Below, piece after piece: positions 1-10,104 of a stretch of DNA of 42,979 nt; the stretch's first letter is position 1, and each line of letters begins with the position of its first letter. The position numbers and the translations under genes are program-made. Origin of the DNA: a virus; IMG/VR virus record IMGVR_UViG_3300027704_000051, positions 1-42,979 of that record, one strand, 5' to 3'. Under the pieces are notes generated by a model that saw only the letters and a list, made by a program, of their open reading frames with translations, was not told the DNA's origin and ran no database searches.

Positions 1-12
1 CTTATTTTCTTT

Positions 13-3000
13 TTATTCTCCACGGAGGCTGTCATATTTTTTGTTAAACAGCATTACAAGCTTGCGTTCCCTTTCCATAAGTTCTTGAGTTTTAGAAATT
101 CTTTCAGCATACCCTGAGATGGTTTTTGCTTTTCGCTTTTCTGCTCTGACGACCTTTAGCGCTTTGTTAATCTTCTTTAGATCCTCATTGAGAGTACCGA
201 TCGCCTTGTATCTATCTCCTGCGTCTTCTTTCTTTTCGGTCTTGTACTCTTCAACGAGTTGCTTTATTTCAACTTCTCGATCTTTATACTTCTGGAAATC
301 ATAATACTTAGAAGGCTCCCCATAGATGATACGCATCATAGGAACATCGTTGAAGTCAAGGTCAACAGGAGATTCTTCGGTATCGCTTGCTATCTTTCTA
401 GTGGTTTCAATGGATCGCTCCACAAACTTGCCCATGCCGCCCAGGTAGTACTCAAGAATGTACCAAGCTCCGTCAGGATTAAGGTCCAACACGCCTGGGA
501 CAGACTCACTACCTCCAGTAGCTTCATTTATCCAGCTAAAGAACTGCTTTAGTTCTTCTGGAGATCTAAAAGACATAGATGAGTTTGGCTTAGGCGTTCC
601 GAATGGATACTGCTCAGCTTTTACTGGGCCTCCAAAATATGTTTCATTAAAAGCAAAGGCGTCGAAGAAAGGCTTTAAAGCTGTCGGTATCGCTGACTTA
701 GCCGCTTTTCTAGCTAGGTCGCTAGACTCTCCAAAACTAATAGGGGAAAAAGCGTTTACAACCGCAGAAGCTAGGAAAGCCAAACCCTCCAGAGGATCTC
801 TATCCCCTGCTGCTGTTTCCACGGCAACCGTTCCGATATTTGCAAAGACGTTGTACCCGTAAGGCATGGGGATCTTCCAGTAGTTCTCTCCGTCAGGCCG
901 CATGATAATCATGTTTCTTTCTTTGATATAGTCTGGGATTTTGTTGTAATACAACACCCCATCCTCATCCTCTTCTGAGCCAGCCTGAGCCAGTAAGGTA
1001 AGCATTCCGTTAAGCAATACCAGACCTGTGGCTGCTTTCTGAGCGCCCGTTGCTCGCTCATACCACTCTCTTCTTGACCCGTCTGGACGTTCAGCTGGTT
1101 TAATCTTTCCAAGAGACCTTCCTAGCCTCGCTGTACCTTGAACGGAAGCGTTAAAGAACAAGAACGTAGCGTTCATGGCTGTCCCCCACTCTCCTTGCTT
1201 GTTAAAGTTTACGGTGATGTTCTTCGCAAACTGAGCTGCCTTCGCCCTCGAAACCCCTCCCTCTCTAGCCGCGATGTAAGAGGACAGCCTGATGCTATTC
1301 TCAAAAGCGTCGTTTATACCTTCGACAAACTCAAGCATTCTTTTGGGGGTGCCTAAGATCTTTTGTGCAGAGGTCTTTCCACTATCATCAATTTCTAAAT
1401 CAGAAGCGATATCCTCCAAGCTCTTTTGGTACGCCCACCCAGTCTTGCCTCCGTCTTCTTTAAATTCACTATAATACTTCATGATCATAGGATCGGCATT
1501 AGCCCCCACTTGATCTTTAGTTAAAGCCTTAATAGACGGGCCAACCATCTTGAAGATGCGTTTCATGGCTCCCGTTCCGTTTAAGAAGCCACCCTCGATA
1601 TCTGATTCAGCTGAAGCGTTGAACACCGCAGCTTGAATATCACGGGAGAAGTTACTTATAACGAACTCTGGGTTTCTTGAAGTAAACGCAGCCCTTAACC
1701 ATGAATTAAGAGACCCTAAAAACTTGACAAACTTATTGGTGTTTGGTAAATTCATAGCTCTCAAGGATTGAGCATAGCTAGCGTCTTTAAATCGGATAGC
1801 TTTTTGAATCCCATTAATTCTTACGGACACAATGTTTGGGTCGTCATCACGATAGCTGTTCTCTTCTTTGTCAAGGATCTGCCATACATTCTCGTTAGGG
1901 TTTTCTTTTACTAGGTTAAACAAAGAGCTTAAAGCTTCGTTTGTCCTTCCTTTAATCCTAACCGCTGCGTTTTGAGATATTACCTGCGCGACAATATTTG
2001 AAGCTTCATTAAATCGACCTTTCGCTTTCTTAGTTGCTCTTCCAGAAACGCTGAATCCAGTTCTTCCGTTAGGATATGGAGAGAATTCAATGTTGTCTTC
2101 GTCTTTAGCGACCCCCTGAAGAGGGACGTAGTCCTTAAACATCTCCTCAAAGGCATCTATCGTTTCTTGTGTTTCTAAACCAAGACCAACCATAGAGTCC
2201 CTTGTATCTTGCTGAATCTCTCTGACCAAACCCGCAATTTCTTCGAGTTTAGCTCTCTGAGGCTCAGAAAGGCTGTTTAAGACCCCGTCAGCCCATTCAT
2301 TGGACTTTCCTGAACCCTCTTCGTTCTCACCTCCTGATCGCTCTAGGATCACTGCGTTACGCTCTTTAGCATGCAAAGCGTACAGGTACTCGTCAAGCTC
2401 TTCAACCCGTATGCCGTTGTCTGAAAGCGTTCGGCCAAGATTCTCGACAGCTCCGTCTAGCTTATCTAAGTCCTCGGCGGCCTTCCCGTACATAGTCTCT
2501 TCCGCCAATCTAAAATCCTCTCGCTCTCTGACCTGACCTTTAGTTTCTTTAGCTACATCTTCCTGTAGTTTAAAGACCCTCCTGTACTTGTCTTGCAAAC
2601 GAACCATCCATAAATCCTTAAGGTCTTCCGATCTAGATTGTTCTCGTTGTTCCCAAACCGCGCCCCTTATATCTCCTAAGTTGTTTTTCGGTTGCTTTAA
2701 CCATGATCTGTAAGTATTACCTGACATATCTACTGGCTTCTTCGAATCTCGGCCAGAGGATCTGGAAAACTGTACTTCCCCTTGAATATTAGCGGGTCTA
2801 GCAGAGTCCCTTTTAGCATCTGATATATTTTTAATTCCTTCAAATATTTCATGTATAGGATGAAGGTTAGGCATAAACTTCATACTGGTTTCGAACTCAA
2901 TGGTCTTAGAAACAATAGCTCCTTTAAATCCAATGTCACCAGGTATTTTTGATACAGTCAAGTTTAGTTCTGGTACATAACCCTCTTCAGACACTGTGTA

Positions 3001-6000
3001 TGGTATCATCCTGTACGATATAAGATGCCCAGAAACTTCTGATGTAAGGAAGGGGTCTATCAGGTTGTTTTTAGCCGCAAAGTCATAACCGTTTTGATAG
3101 TCAATTAATGAAGCTATTCTATTTATAAAAATCTTTTTAGCTTCAGAGAATGGGTTTTCAATTTCTCCTTTAATCATATAATCAAGAAACTCATTGACAT
3201 CGGAAATGGTTTTTAAATTCCATTCATAGCTAAAGGATGGTCTTCCTGGCCCTTCTATCTGTTCCGATCCTTCTTTTTCTTCCTTAAGATCAACCTTCTG
3301 CCTTACTAAAGTTCTCCCGTTTGGTATATTGGTAAATCCTATTTTGTTAGACGACTGATTTAAGTACCCGTTTATTAATTGAACCGCAGTCTCTTCTTTC
3401 GTCTTCCCAGACTCAACCTCAGCGGCTAAACGCTCTTTAACAGCAATAGATATCTTAGAAGCTATATATGGATTTCCAGCTATAGCGTTGTTGCCTAAAG
3501 TGTTAAAGGTTATAGCAACTTGCCCTCTCTCTCCAGGTTTTAAGCCTTTTTCTTTAGCATCCATAGCCGCTTGACGTTCTAAAGCACCAAGAATAGTTCC
3601 AGCGTCTTCTGGTGTTAAATGAGAGGTGACTATTCTGTTGTTTTTTAATTTCGGGTCAACACCTTTTCCAGTAAGCTTTAGCTCGTTTTGTTTTTTAATA
3701 CCGCTTGGATTTTTTTTCTCTTTTTCAAACCATGTACTATCATAACCTAGATCAACCGCTCTTACCCCATTCAACTCTTCCGAAGACCCTACTTTTTTAG
3801 CACTCCCTTTTGTAAAGTGTTTCATGTGAGCTTTCGAAGCTTGAGTTCCTGTCGATCTAGCAAACATAACCGATCCGTCAGCTACAGCGTTGCCGCTGCC
3901 CGCTTCATCGAGCCTTACTAGTCCGCTCATATTGAACAGCTCAGGGTGATCCTTTTTAGATACCGTGGAGAACCCACGCGCCATCTCTTTAAGCTGTTCT
4001 TGAGTAATCCCTGAGTCGATTGCCGCTTGAATATTCTTCTTTGCTATGACTTGCCCTTCAAAGTCAAGTCTTTCAGTAGCCCCTTCAGGAGTAAAGTCAG
4101 ACATGTTGGTATACATGTTCAAAGGTGAATTGTACCAGAGACTACTGACTTCTTTAGCCAGCTCTGAGTATTGCACCCTAAGTTCAAGGTCCTGATCCTC
4201 GTTGATTTTTTGCCTGTTTCTTCTTATCTGACCAAAACTAGAGATGCGCTCCATTTTAACCTTGTTACCTTCTGAATCCAGCTTAGGCTTAGGTGGATTA
4301 ACTATATGCTTCTTGCCATCTTTAAGGAAGTACATATTGGTAACAACGCCAGGAAACTCTTGGTTAGCCGTTGTCTTGTTGTACCAATTTCTGAAGTGGT
4401 AAAAGTCGTTTACCTTAACTTTTTTAGATTCCCCCGTGTATCCGCTTGGCCTCCCGACCGTCCAGTCAGCCATCTCAACTCCAGATTGCCTATTGAAATC
4501 ATAGTAGATTTCTGTGTCATTTAGATACGTAAACCCCTGGCTTCTTGACATAACCGTGCCTCCAGGTTTTGCTTCTGAGGCTGTCTTTTTACCCGTGTCG
4601 ATTTTAACGGAAGTTCCTGAGATAATATTTGAAACGTTATTAGCTACTGAGATTAGATCTGACTCATTCTCAATAACCCTCTTTCCAGCGAATTGATTAT
4701 TAAACCAGTTCTTTACCTTCTGCCATATGTTCGTATACTTATTAGATCCTTTCACGTAATCGACAAAGAAAGCAGCAATGATTTCCTCCTGAATCTGCTC
4801 GTTAGAGAAACGGCTAGACGGGTAATCAAGTTTTACACCTTCGATTAGGTTAGCCAGCGCCTTATTGGTTTTTGCTAGCTTAACGAGTTGGTTGTAAAAG
4901 TCTTTTCTTTTCGTTCCGTTTTTCCCGAAAAAGTCTTGCAATAAGTAGTGAGTCACAAGTTCCTCCGAAACAAGATCTACAGCGGATGGAATCTTATACG
5001 ATGAAGACAGCTTAGTCGCCGCTTCCTTGACTTTGTCTGTAAACTCAGCGGAGTTTGTGTCTAGCAAATGAATTTCGCCAGTTTTCCTGTTAACCATACC
5101 GTAAACAAACTCACCAAAAGCTAAAGGAGTGCCTTCTACACCTTCCACAGCCTTAGACATGGATGTTAGGCTTTTATGATTTACAAACTTGTCTCCTTCG
5201 TTTCTAGACAAGTTACCGCCAAGGGACTCTTGAACTCTTGATATAAGGGAGATAAACTCAGTAGAGAACCCAGCGGCTCCCATAGATTCTGGGGTAGCGC
5301 TAGCGATGTCAATACTCGATGGCTCAGGAACAGACTCTTGTTGATCTAAAGCTTCAGGGTCTTCCTGAGTTTCTTCGGCTGGCTGTGACTCTGTCGATTC
5401 GTCAAACAAAGAAAGCTGAACGCCTTCTTGAGATTCTTCCGCTATTGGAGCGACATCCGCCTGCTGTGTTTCTTCTGGGGTTGCGTCCTCAGGCGTAATC
5501 TCTACCACTTCCCCGTCAGCGGTTTCTACTGTAACTCCGCCGCTAGTGGGGTCCTCTATAGGCTTGGTGATTTCTTTTAACTCAGCTTCTTTTTGTTCTG
5601 GAGTCAGCTGATCGTAAGTCTCGCCGATTTCTTTAATCTCTTGTTGGACTTTTTCGAGTTCCGCTTGTTCCTTCGCAGCCATTCTAGAGCCCTTCTTAGA
5701 GATGGAATCCTTTAATCCTTTCTCCCTCTGTAGCTTTCTAAAAATTTGCTTCTGAGTAGAAACGCTTGCGTCAGAAGGGACTTGACCCATAATCTCAAGA
5801 AGGTCTTTGTCTGTCTGGCTCTCTTTTCTAGCTTCTTCTTTAGTCATCTCACCCAAAGAAACCTTATGAGATCTGTTCATCTCTCTTAGACCCGCAAAGT
5901 TTTTATCTCTAAAAAAGTCCAAATCAAGCATTTCTTTATCCGAGAAAGAATACTTTGCTGATTTGTATGCAGCTCTACTTCCAAGAAGTATACCTCCTAA

Positions 6001-7641
6001 GCCCTCATGAAGAGCAGAAGTTAAAGCTTGATTTATGTACTCCCCTGTAGTTTCCGCAACCTCAAACTCTGCTTTTTCATCGAACAGGTTCCAGACTCTT
6101 TTTAGAGCGTCGGAAGAAACCTCTTGAAGAAGCCCTGTCTCCGCTTCCGACACGAAAGCGTTTGCTGTGACCGCTCCCGCTCTTGCTATAGAGCTGCTTA
6201 TATCTTGCTCTACAACTTCAGCAAAAGACTTGGCTCCAATTTTTCCCACTGTTTTGCCGAAAATGCGGGTTAGCAGGCGGGCGCTGAAAGAGTTTATACC
6301 CTTGACGTTTCTAAATCCATATCTCTCAAGGGCTACCTGAGCAAAAATAAACGGAGCAGCAAAGGCTGTTTTTTTTGTTTCCGAAACGTCGTCCCATTCA
6401 GGACCAGATGTCATATCCCTAAAAGAAGACAAGGTTTGACCTGTAAGAGCAAAAGTATTAAAAACCTTTGAAGGGCTCATAAAAGAAGGAAGCGAACGAG
6501 CTACACCAGAAAAAACCTGAGTGGCTAGATTCCTGCCCTCAAACTCATTTCGTTTTTCGTCGGAAACACCTGCCATTTCTTGAACGAAAGAACCAAAGTC
6601 TGAAAAGTCAGCTGCATCCTTAGAGTCCTTAATGGCTTTTTCTCTGTACGCACTATTCGTAAGCATCATCCCTCCTAGAGGGCCAGTCATAGCACCGCCA
6701 AGCATAGCCAGTTCGGTAACGCCCTCTACAAGCTCTTCCACACCGTAGCCAGCAAACAAAGAAGCCAGCGCACCTAAATCTGTGCCTTGCTCTTCTTTTA
6801 TAGCATAATATCTACCCACGTTAGAAGTAAACGCTTCTGACCTGCCTCTTAAATTAGAGGTCTCTATTTCAAGGTCTTTTTTCTGATCTCGGATTTCGCC
6901 AACTAGCCCGTCAGCTACTTTTTGTTCTCCGTTTAGTATCGCTACCTCGTGAGCTTTTACAAACTCATCGTATTGATTTAATCTTTCTTGAAGACTATTT
7001 GATGCTTCGTTTATCTCTTTAGATTCGGTTTGAATGTTTTCGACTCCTAAAAAAGGAGGGGTTTCAAGGAAGTTCGCCTTGGCTAAATCATTTACCTTCT
7101 TTGCGTCTTCGACTATGTTCTCGTTCATAAACGAAACTAAGTCTCCGCCTGAAAACCTCCACTCGTTCCTGTCAACGGCTTTGTCTGTGTAGAATTGCTT
7201 GTCGGAGTCTGACATCAAGTGTCTTGACGTATCGAACTTACGTTTCTCCCCATTAGGTGCTGTTACGTTTACAAAGTCAAAACCAGGAGTAGCTTCCTCA
7301 AATTTAAAACCGTACCTGCTATATTTATTTCTGAGTTCACCAACAGCTTCTTCTTCTGGCTTCTGCATAAGGTTGCTGTCGATAAAGTCAACATCAACAT
7401 CAAACTGACCCTTAATCTCGTCTTCTTTGATAGGAACAAACCCTGCGTATGGATCTGTTTGTTTCTCTGGCTGTTCTTGTATGTAAGGCTCTTGAGATAC
7501 CTCCATAGGCATCTGAGACATAGCGGCTTTAAAGTCGTTACCCGCTAAGCCCGAAAGCTCAAAATACCTAGCCGCAGCGCTGTTAGACAGGTTGCCTCTT
7601 TTGGCCCAGTCAATGTAGTCCTGAAGATCTTTCTCATCCAT
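13..7641 (-). CDS. Giant polyvalent internal virion (ejection) protein, 2542 aa
   Basis: Last gene of the late module, with its own promoter box 4 nt before the ATG. It is probably packaged in the capsid and injected with the DNA, as large internal proteins of podoviruses and crAss-like phages are. The first 250 residues are acidic and helical. Residues about 290-580 hold several Gly/Ala-rich hydrophobic stretches that could insert in membranes. Residues 640-790 are charged and Glu/Gln-rich. Around residue 893, EELVTHY followed by LLQDFFG looks like the polyvalent-protein zincin motif with its first His lost. Residues about 1985-2420 (NPEFVISNFSRDIQAAVFN onward) look like the LPD38 domain of large polyvalent proteins. 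The C-terminus is a Lys/Glu coiled coil. No RNA-polymerase or transglycosylase active site was seen. The role is inferred from size, position and the LPD38-like region. Confidence 0.8.
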   Translation of the reverse strand: MDEKDLQDYIDWAKRGNLSNSAAARYFELSGLAGNDFKAAMSQMPMEVSQEPYIQEQPEKQTDPYAGFVPIKEDEIKGQFDVDVDFIDSNLMQKPEEEAVGELRNKYSRYGFKFEEATPGFDFVNVTAPNGEKRKFDTSRHLMSDSDKQFYTDKAVDRNEWRFSGGDLVSFMNENIVEDAKKVNDLAKANFLETPPFLGVENIQTESKEINEASNSLQERLNQYDEFVKAHEVAILNGEQKVADGLVGEIRDQKKDLEIETSNLRGRSEAFTSNVGRYYAIKEEQGTDLGALASLFAGYGVEELVEGVTELAMLGGAMTGPLGGMMLTNSAYREKAIKDSKDAADFSDFGSFVQEMAGVSDEKRNEFEGRNLATQVFSGVARSLPSFMSPSKVFNTFALTGQTLSSFRDMTSGPEWDDVSETKKTAFAAPFIFAQVALERYGFRNVKGINSFSARLLTRIFGKTVGKIGAKSFAEVVEQDISSSIARAGAVTANAFVSEAETGLLQEVSSDALKRVWNLFDEKAEFEVAETTGEYINQALTSALHEGLGGILLGSRAAYKSAKYSFSDKEMLDLDFFRDKNFAGLREMNRSHKVSLGEMTKEEARKESQTDKDLLEIMGQVPSDASVSTQKQIFRKLQREKGLKDSISKKGSRMAAKEQAELEKVQQEIKEIGETYDQLTPEQKEAELKEITKPIEDPTSGGVTVETADGEVVEITPEDATPEETQQADVAPIAEESQEGVQLSLFDESTESQPAEETQEDPEALDQQESVPEPSSIDIASATPESMGAAGFSTEFISLISRVQESLGGNLSRNEGDKFVNHKSLTSMSKAVEGVEGTPLAFGEFVYGMVNRKTGEIHLLDTNSAEFTDKVKEAATKLSSSYKIPSAVDLVSEELVTHYLLQDFFGKNGTKRKDFYNQLVKLAKTNKALANLIEGVKLDYPSSRFSNEQIQEEIIAAFFVDYVKGSNKYTNIWQKVKNWFNNQFAGKRVIENESDLISVANNVSNIISGTSVKIDTGKKTASEAKPGGTVMSRSQGFTYLNDTEIYYDFNRQSGVEMADWTVGRPSGYTGESKKVKVNDFYHFRNWYNKTTANQEFPGVVTNMYFLKDGKKHIVNPPKPKLDSEGNKVKMERISSFGQIRRNRQKINEDQDLELRVQYSELAKEVSSLWYNSPLNMYTNMSDFTPEGATERLDFEGQVIAKKNIQAAIDSGITQEQLKEMARGFSTVSKKDHPELFNMSGLVRLDEAGSGNAVADGSVMFARSTGTQASKAHMKHFTKGSAKKVGSSEELNGVRAVDLGYDSTWFEKEKKNPSGIKKQNELKLTGKGVDPKLKNNRIVTSHLTPEDAGTILGALERQAAMDAKEKGLKPGERGQVAITFNTLGNNAIAGNPYIASKISIAVKERLAAEVESGKTKEETAVQLINGYLNQSSNKIGFTNIPNGRTLVRQKVDLKEEKEGSEQIEGPGRPSFSYEWNLKTISDVNEFLDYMIKGEIENPFSEAKKIFINRIASLIDYQNGYDFAAKNNLIDPFLTSEVSGHLISYRMIPYTVSEEGYVPELNLTVSKIPGDIGFKGAIVSKTIEFETSMKFMPNLHPIHEIFEGIKNISDAKRDSARPANIQGEVQFSRSSGRDSKKPVDMSGNTYRSWLKQPKNNLGDIRGAVWEQREQSRSEDLKDLWMVRLQDKYRRVFKLQEDVAKETKGQVREREDFRLAEETMYGKAAEDLDKLDGAVENLGRTLSDNGIRVEELDEYLYALHAKERNAVILERSGGENEEGSGKSNEWADGVLNSLSEPQRAKLEEIAGLVREIQQDTRDSMVGLGLETQETIDAFEEMFKDYVPLQGVAKDEDNIEFSPYPNGRTGFSVSGRATKKAKGRFNEASNIVAQVISQNAAVRIKGRTNEALSSLFNLVKENPNENVWQILDKEENSYRDDDPNIVSVRINGIQKAIRFKDASYAQSLRAMNLPNTNKFVKFLGSLNSWLRAAFTSRNPEFVISNFSRDIQAAVFNASAESDIEGGFLNGTGAMKRIFKMVGPSIKALTKDQVGANADPMIMKYYSEFKEDGGKTGWAYQKSLEDIASDLEIDDSGKTSAQKILGTPKRMLEFVEGINDAFENSIRLSSYIAAREGGVSRAKAAQFAKNITVNFNKQGEWGTAMNATFLFFNASVQGTARLGRSLGKIKPAERPDGSRREWYERATGAQKAATGLVLLNGMLTLLAQAGSEEDEDGVLYYNKIPDYIKERNMIIMRPDGENYWKIPMPYGYNVFANIGTVAVETAAGDRDPLEGLAFLASAVVNAFSPISFGESSDLARKAAKSAIPTALKPFFDAFAFNETYFGGPVKAEQYPFGTPKPNSSMSFRSPEELKQFFSWINEATGGSESVPGVLDLNPDGAWYILEYYLGGMGKFVERSIETTRKIASDTEESPVDLDFNDVPMMRIIYGEPSKYYDFQKYKDREVEIKQLVEEYKTEKKEDAGDRYKAIGTLNEDLKKINKALKVVRAEKRKAKTISGYAERISKTQELMERERKLVMLFNKKYDSLRGE

Positions 7642-7645
7642 ACTA

Positions 7646-7653
7646 CAAATATA
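7646..7653 (-). promoter_or_regulatory. Late promoter box TATATTTG, 4 nt before the ATG
   Basis: On the minus strand the box TATATTTG lies exactly 4 nt upstream of the ATG at 7641. It matches the Bacteroidota -7 consensus TAnnTTTG. No TTTG is present 20 nt further upstream. The predicted transcript begins at or next to the A of the start codon. Confidence 0.7.
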
Positions 7654-7671
7654 CGGAATAGACCTTATCCT

Positions 7672-9138
7672 TTACTCTCGACGAAAACGCCCGCTAGAAA
7701 ACCTGTCAAGGACTGAACCGATAAAACTTCTTTTAGGGGATTCCGCTTCTGACACCATGCCCCCGTCTGCAAATTCTTCTTGACTGGCTTCTTGCAATTT
7801 ACTGGCTTTTTCCGATTTAGCCAGCAATTTCGCGAGTATTTCATCGTCAATTCCCTCACTCCTTAGGGCTGAAAGTACATTCTCGCTTGCTATAATCGTT
7901 TCGTATTGAAATTTAGGAGTATCTGGATTACCCGTTAATAGATCCTCCTCTGAAGTAACGCCAGACTCAACGGTCGGCTTCTTGACGGTTACGTGAACCT
8001 GTCCGTAAGGATCAACGTTAAAGCCTACAATACTTGCGTTTTCCCCTACCCCAAGGCTTAACGTTTTAATAGGTTTCTTTAATTCGTACATAGAGTCAAA
8101 TCCTACTTTCACTTCTGGAACGGATGGCGTTGCGGCGGTCAAGCCAAATGTTAAGGGAGGTCCCGCTTCGTTTCCAGACCCGCTAACGCCTGAAGGCAGG
8201 TCAGCAGGAGCGTATTCCCCTACAACTACCTCTCCAAACCTCTCTGCAAGGTTTTTAGTTTCGTCCTTAGGTACGGAAGAGTGTGAGTTAAACGATTGCT
8301 CAACACCAGATAAAAACTCTTTTTTAGCGTTTTGAAGAAACTTCTCATCCGTAAGAAGCTCATCTATGTCGGTTTGATCTCCACTTTTAACCTTCCAGTC
8401 TCTAACGATCCTTCGCTTAAGGTTCTCATCGTTTTCCATCTTAGCCGTAGCCCAGTCCCTAGCGTCTGATTTACCGTCAGGGAAAGCGCGGCCTTTTGCG
8501 TTCTTCTCAAACCAGTTAAAGCCTCCTTCAAATTCAGACCGTCTTAGTTTTGGCATAAAAGGAGCCTGTGGGACCGACTGATTATAAACGTCAAGACCGA
8601 CAGGCATACCGTTTTCAAACTCACCGATATCGACTGGCTGGTTCAGTTGCATGTATTGAGTCTCGTAGTACTGTGTGTCTCGCTCATCCTCAAATCCATC
8701 TTTCTCCCAAGGGTTTACGCCAGCTATAGTAGATTGCGTCTGGCTTAGAAAGGTTCCTTTGCCAGCCCCGTCTTTTGCACTTCCGAAGTTCTCAGTTTTG
8801 TAGGCTTCTCTCCCTGTGATAAAGTTTTGCAACTGCTGTGTAGCTTGAGCAAATTGAATCATACCTTCTGTCGATCCAGAGAAGTCGTCTATACTCTCGG
8901 TAAGGTTTTGCGCCCATTGCTTGGCATAGTCGTAGTCGCGCCCAAACATAGTAGAACTGTCAGCCGCTTCGATCATAGAAGCCATTTTAAGCGACTTGTC
9001 TTGAGCTTGCTTCTTCCTAGTGTCTATGTTGGACACCTCCTCTCTAAAGCCCTTAAACGGATCGAACTGGGGCATAGGCTGTCCTGCCGCTGGCGCGGCT
9101 TGAAACAACTGTCCTGGATTGTAATTAGTCTCGCTCAT
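7672..9138 (-). CDS. Internal virion / ejection protein, 488 aa
   Basis: The function is not recognised by motif. It is a soluble, acidic, helix-rich protein with a Gln/Pro-rich N-terminus and no signal peptide or membrane segment. Near the C-terminus it carries FADGGMV followed by a basic tail (GRFRRE), a Gly-Gly-Met-Val signature also present in the 318-aa protein immediately upstream. Its ATG overlaps the stop of that gene (ATGA), so the two are translationally coupled. The position between the muzzle protein and the giant polyvalent protein is where podoviruses encode their DNA-ejection proteins, and that is the inferred role. It could also be a minor tail component. Confidence 0.65.
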   Translation of the reverse strand: MSETNYNPGQLFQAAPAAGQPMPQFDPFKGFREEVSNIDTRKKQAQDKSLKMASMIEAADSSTMFGRDYDYAKQWAQNLTESIDDFSGSTEGMIQFAQATQQLQNFITGREAYKTENFGSAKDGAGKGTFLSQTQSTIAGVNPWEKDGFEDERDTQYYETQYMQLNQPVDIGEFENGMPVGLDVYNQSVPQAPFMPKLRRSEFEGGFNWFEKNAKGRAFPDGKSDARDWATAKMENDENLKRRIVRDWKVKSGDQTDIDELLTDEKFLQNAKKEFLSGVEQSFNSHSSVPKDETKNLAERFGEVVVGEYAPADLPSGVSGSGNEAGPPLTFGLTAATPSVPEVKVGFDSMYELKKPIKTLSLGVGENASIVGFNVDPYGQVHVTVKKPTVESGVTSEEDLLTGNPDTPKFQYETIIASENVLSALRSEGIDDEILAKLLAKSEKASKLQEASQEEFADGGMVSEAESPKRSFIGSVLDRFSSGRFRRE

Positions 9139-10091
9139 TTTCTTGCTTTCATTGCAAACTCTCTCATCAACTTACGAAAGATAGGGGACTGCTTCGCTAC
9201 TTCCTCTTGTTGCTCTGGATTTAAAATAACCTCGCCCCCCGTCATCTCTCCGATCTTAGCCCCGTCTTTCAGCATATCGATAGGGTTTGTTTCGTGAGAG
9301 AACTCGCCAGGAGTAACCATGCCGCCGTCTTTGCCGTAAAAACCTGGTATCTCGCGCCCAAGACCCTGAATTTGCTGATCAGTAATAGTCTTCCCAAAAG
9401 CTCTGTCGCTGGCCTGGCTTGCTTTAGCTCTTTTGTTTCCGCCAAACAATCCTCTGAGTCCAGACAAATCCATTCCCTTAAAATCCACACCTTCTAAGTC
9501 CCCCTGCCCAAAAGCTCCAAGAACGCCTCCGATCGCATCGCCTGTGGCTTGAGTCTTCATCATGCCAGCCATATTCTGGTTGTAAGAAGACTGATCAGCT
9601 ATTTGCTGTTGCCTTTGCATCTCACGAGCATCAATTTGCTGAGCCGTACCAGTATTCATGTCCTGCACCCGTTGTTGCTGACCAGCGAACTCACCTAAAG
9701 CGGATTGCTGCCTCGCCGCAGACTCGACCTCAATACCCATACGTGACTGAGCTGCCTGCCTTTGAGATGCCCCAAGCCCTCCTAAAAGCGCCTTAGCCCC
9801 TCCAGATTTTAAAGCCCCAATAGATGTAGCTTCCTGCTCCGCCGCTACCTGTCTCTGCATATCAGCTGCTGGATCCTGCTTAGATTTAGCGAGATATTCA
9901 TTCCAAGCGCTACCTACCCCGTATTGAGGCATGTTTGCTTTAAGATCGTTATATTTTTGCTCAGCCGCAGCCTGAGCGGCAGCTGAATCGTCTTCGAGAT
10001 TATTGGCCGCTTTACGGCCACCGATAAACTGAGCTAAGGCGGGGCCATATTGACCAATTAATTTCCCTGCTGCTAGAAGTGCTGCTGACAT
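9135..10091 (-). CDS. Internal virion / ejection protein, Ala/Gln-rich, 318 aa
   Basis: An Ala/Gly-rich hydrophobic N-terminus (residues 1-25) leads into a long Gln/Ala-rich helical region (residues about 35-180), then a Gly-rich linker. The C-terminal segment reads DGGMVTPGEFSHETNPIDM and then GEMTGGEVILNPEQ. Similar C-termini occur in ejection-type proteins of marine phages, recalled from family knowledge. The composition resembles small internal proteins such as T7 gp14 or P22 gp7, which help form the ejection conduit. The gene has its own promoter box 4 nt before the ATG and is coupled to the following 488-aa gene. Assignment as an ejection protein is inferred from composition and order. 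Confidence 0.65.
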   Translation of the reverse strand: MSAALLAAGKLIGQYGPALAQFIGGRKAANNLEDDSAAAQAAAEQKYNDLKANMPQYGVGSAWNEYLAKSKQDPAADMQRQVAAEQEATSIGALKSGGAKALLGGLGASQRQAAQSRMGIEVESAARQQSALGEFAGQQQRVQDMNTGTAQQIDAREMQRQQQIADQSSYNQNMAGMMKTQATGDAIGGVLGAFGQGDLEGVDFKGMDLSGLRGLFGGNKRAKASQASDRAFGKTITDQQIQGLGREIPGFYGKDGGMVTPGEFSHETNPIDMLKDGAKIGEMTGGEVILNPEQQEEVAKQSPIFRKLMREFAMKARK

Positions 10092-10095
10092 AATG

Positions 10096-10103
10096 CAAAT
10101 ATA
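10096..10103 (-). promoter_or_regulatory. Late promoter box TATATTTG, 4 nt before the ATG
   Basis: TATATTTG plus CATT precedes the ATG at 10091. The box starts directly after the stop codon of the 1478-aa gene, so the promoter occupies the whole 13-nt gap between the two genes. No TTTG lies at the -33 position. Confidence 0.7.
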
Positions 10104-10104
10104 G

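Noticed and set aside
7381-7411. DVDVD string near residue 80 of the giant protein, recalling the DxDxD metal motif of crAss-like virion RNA polymerases
   Set aside because: It is in an acidic, low-complexity N-terminus with no surrounding double-psi barrel pattern; probably chance.
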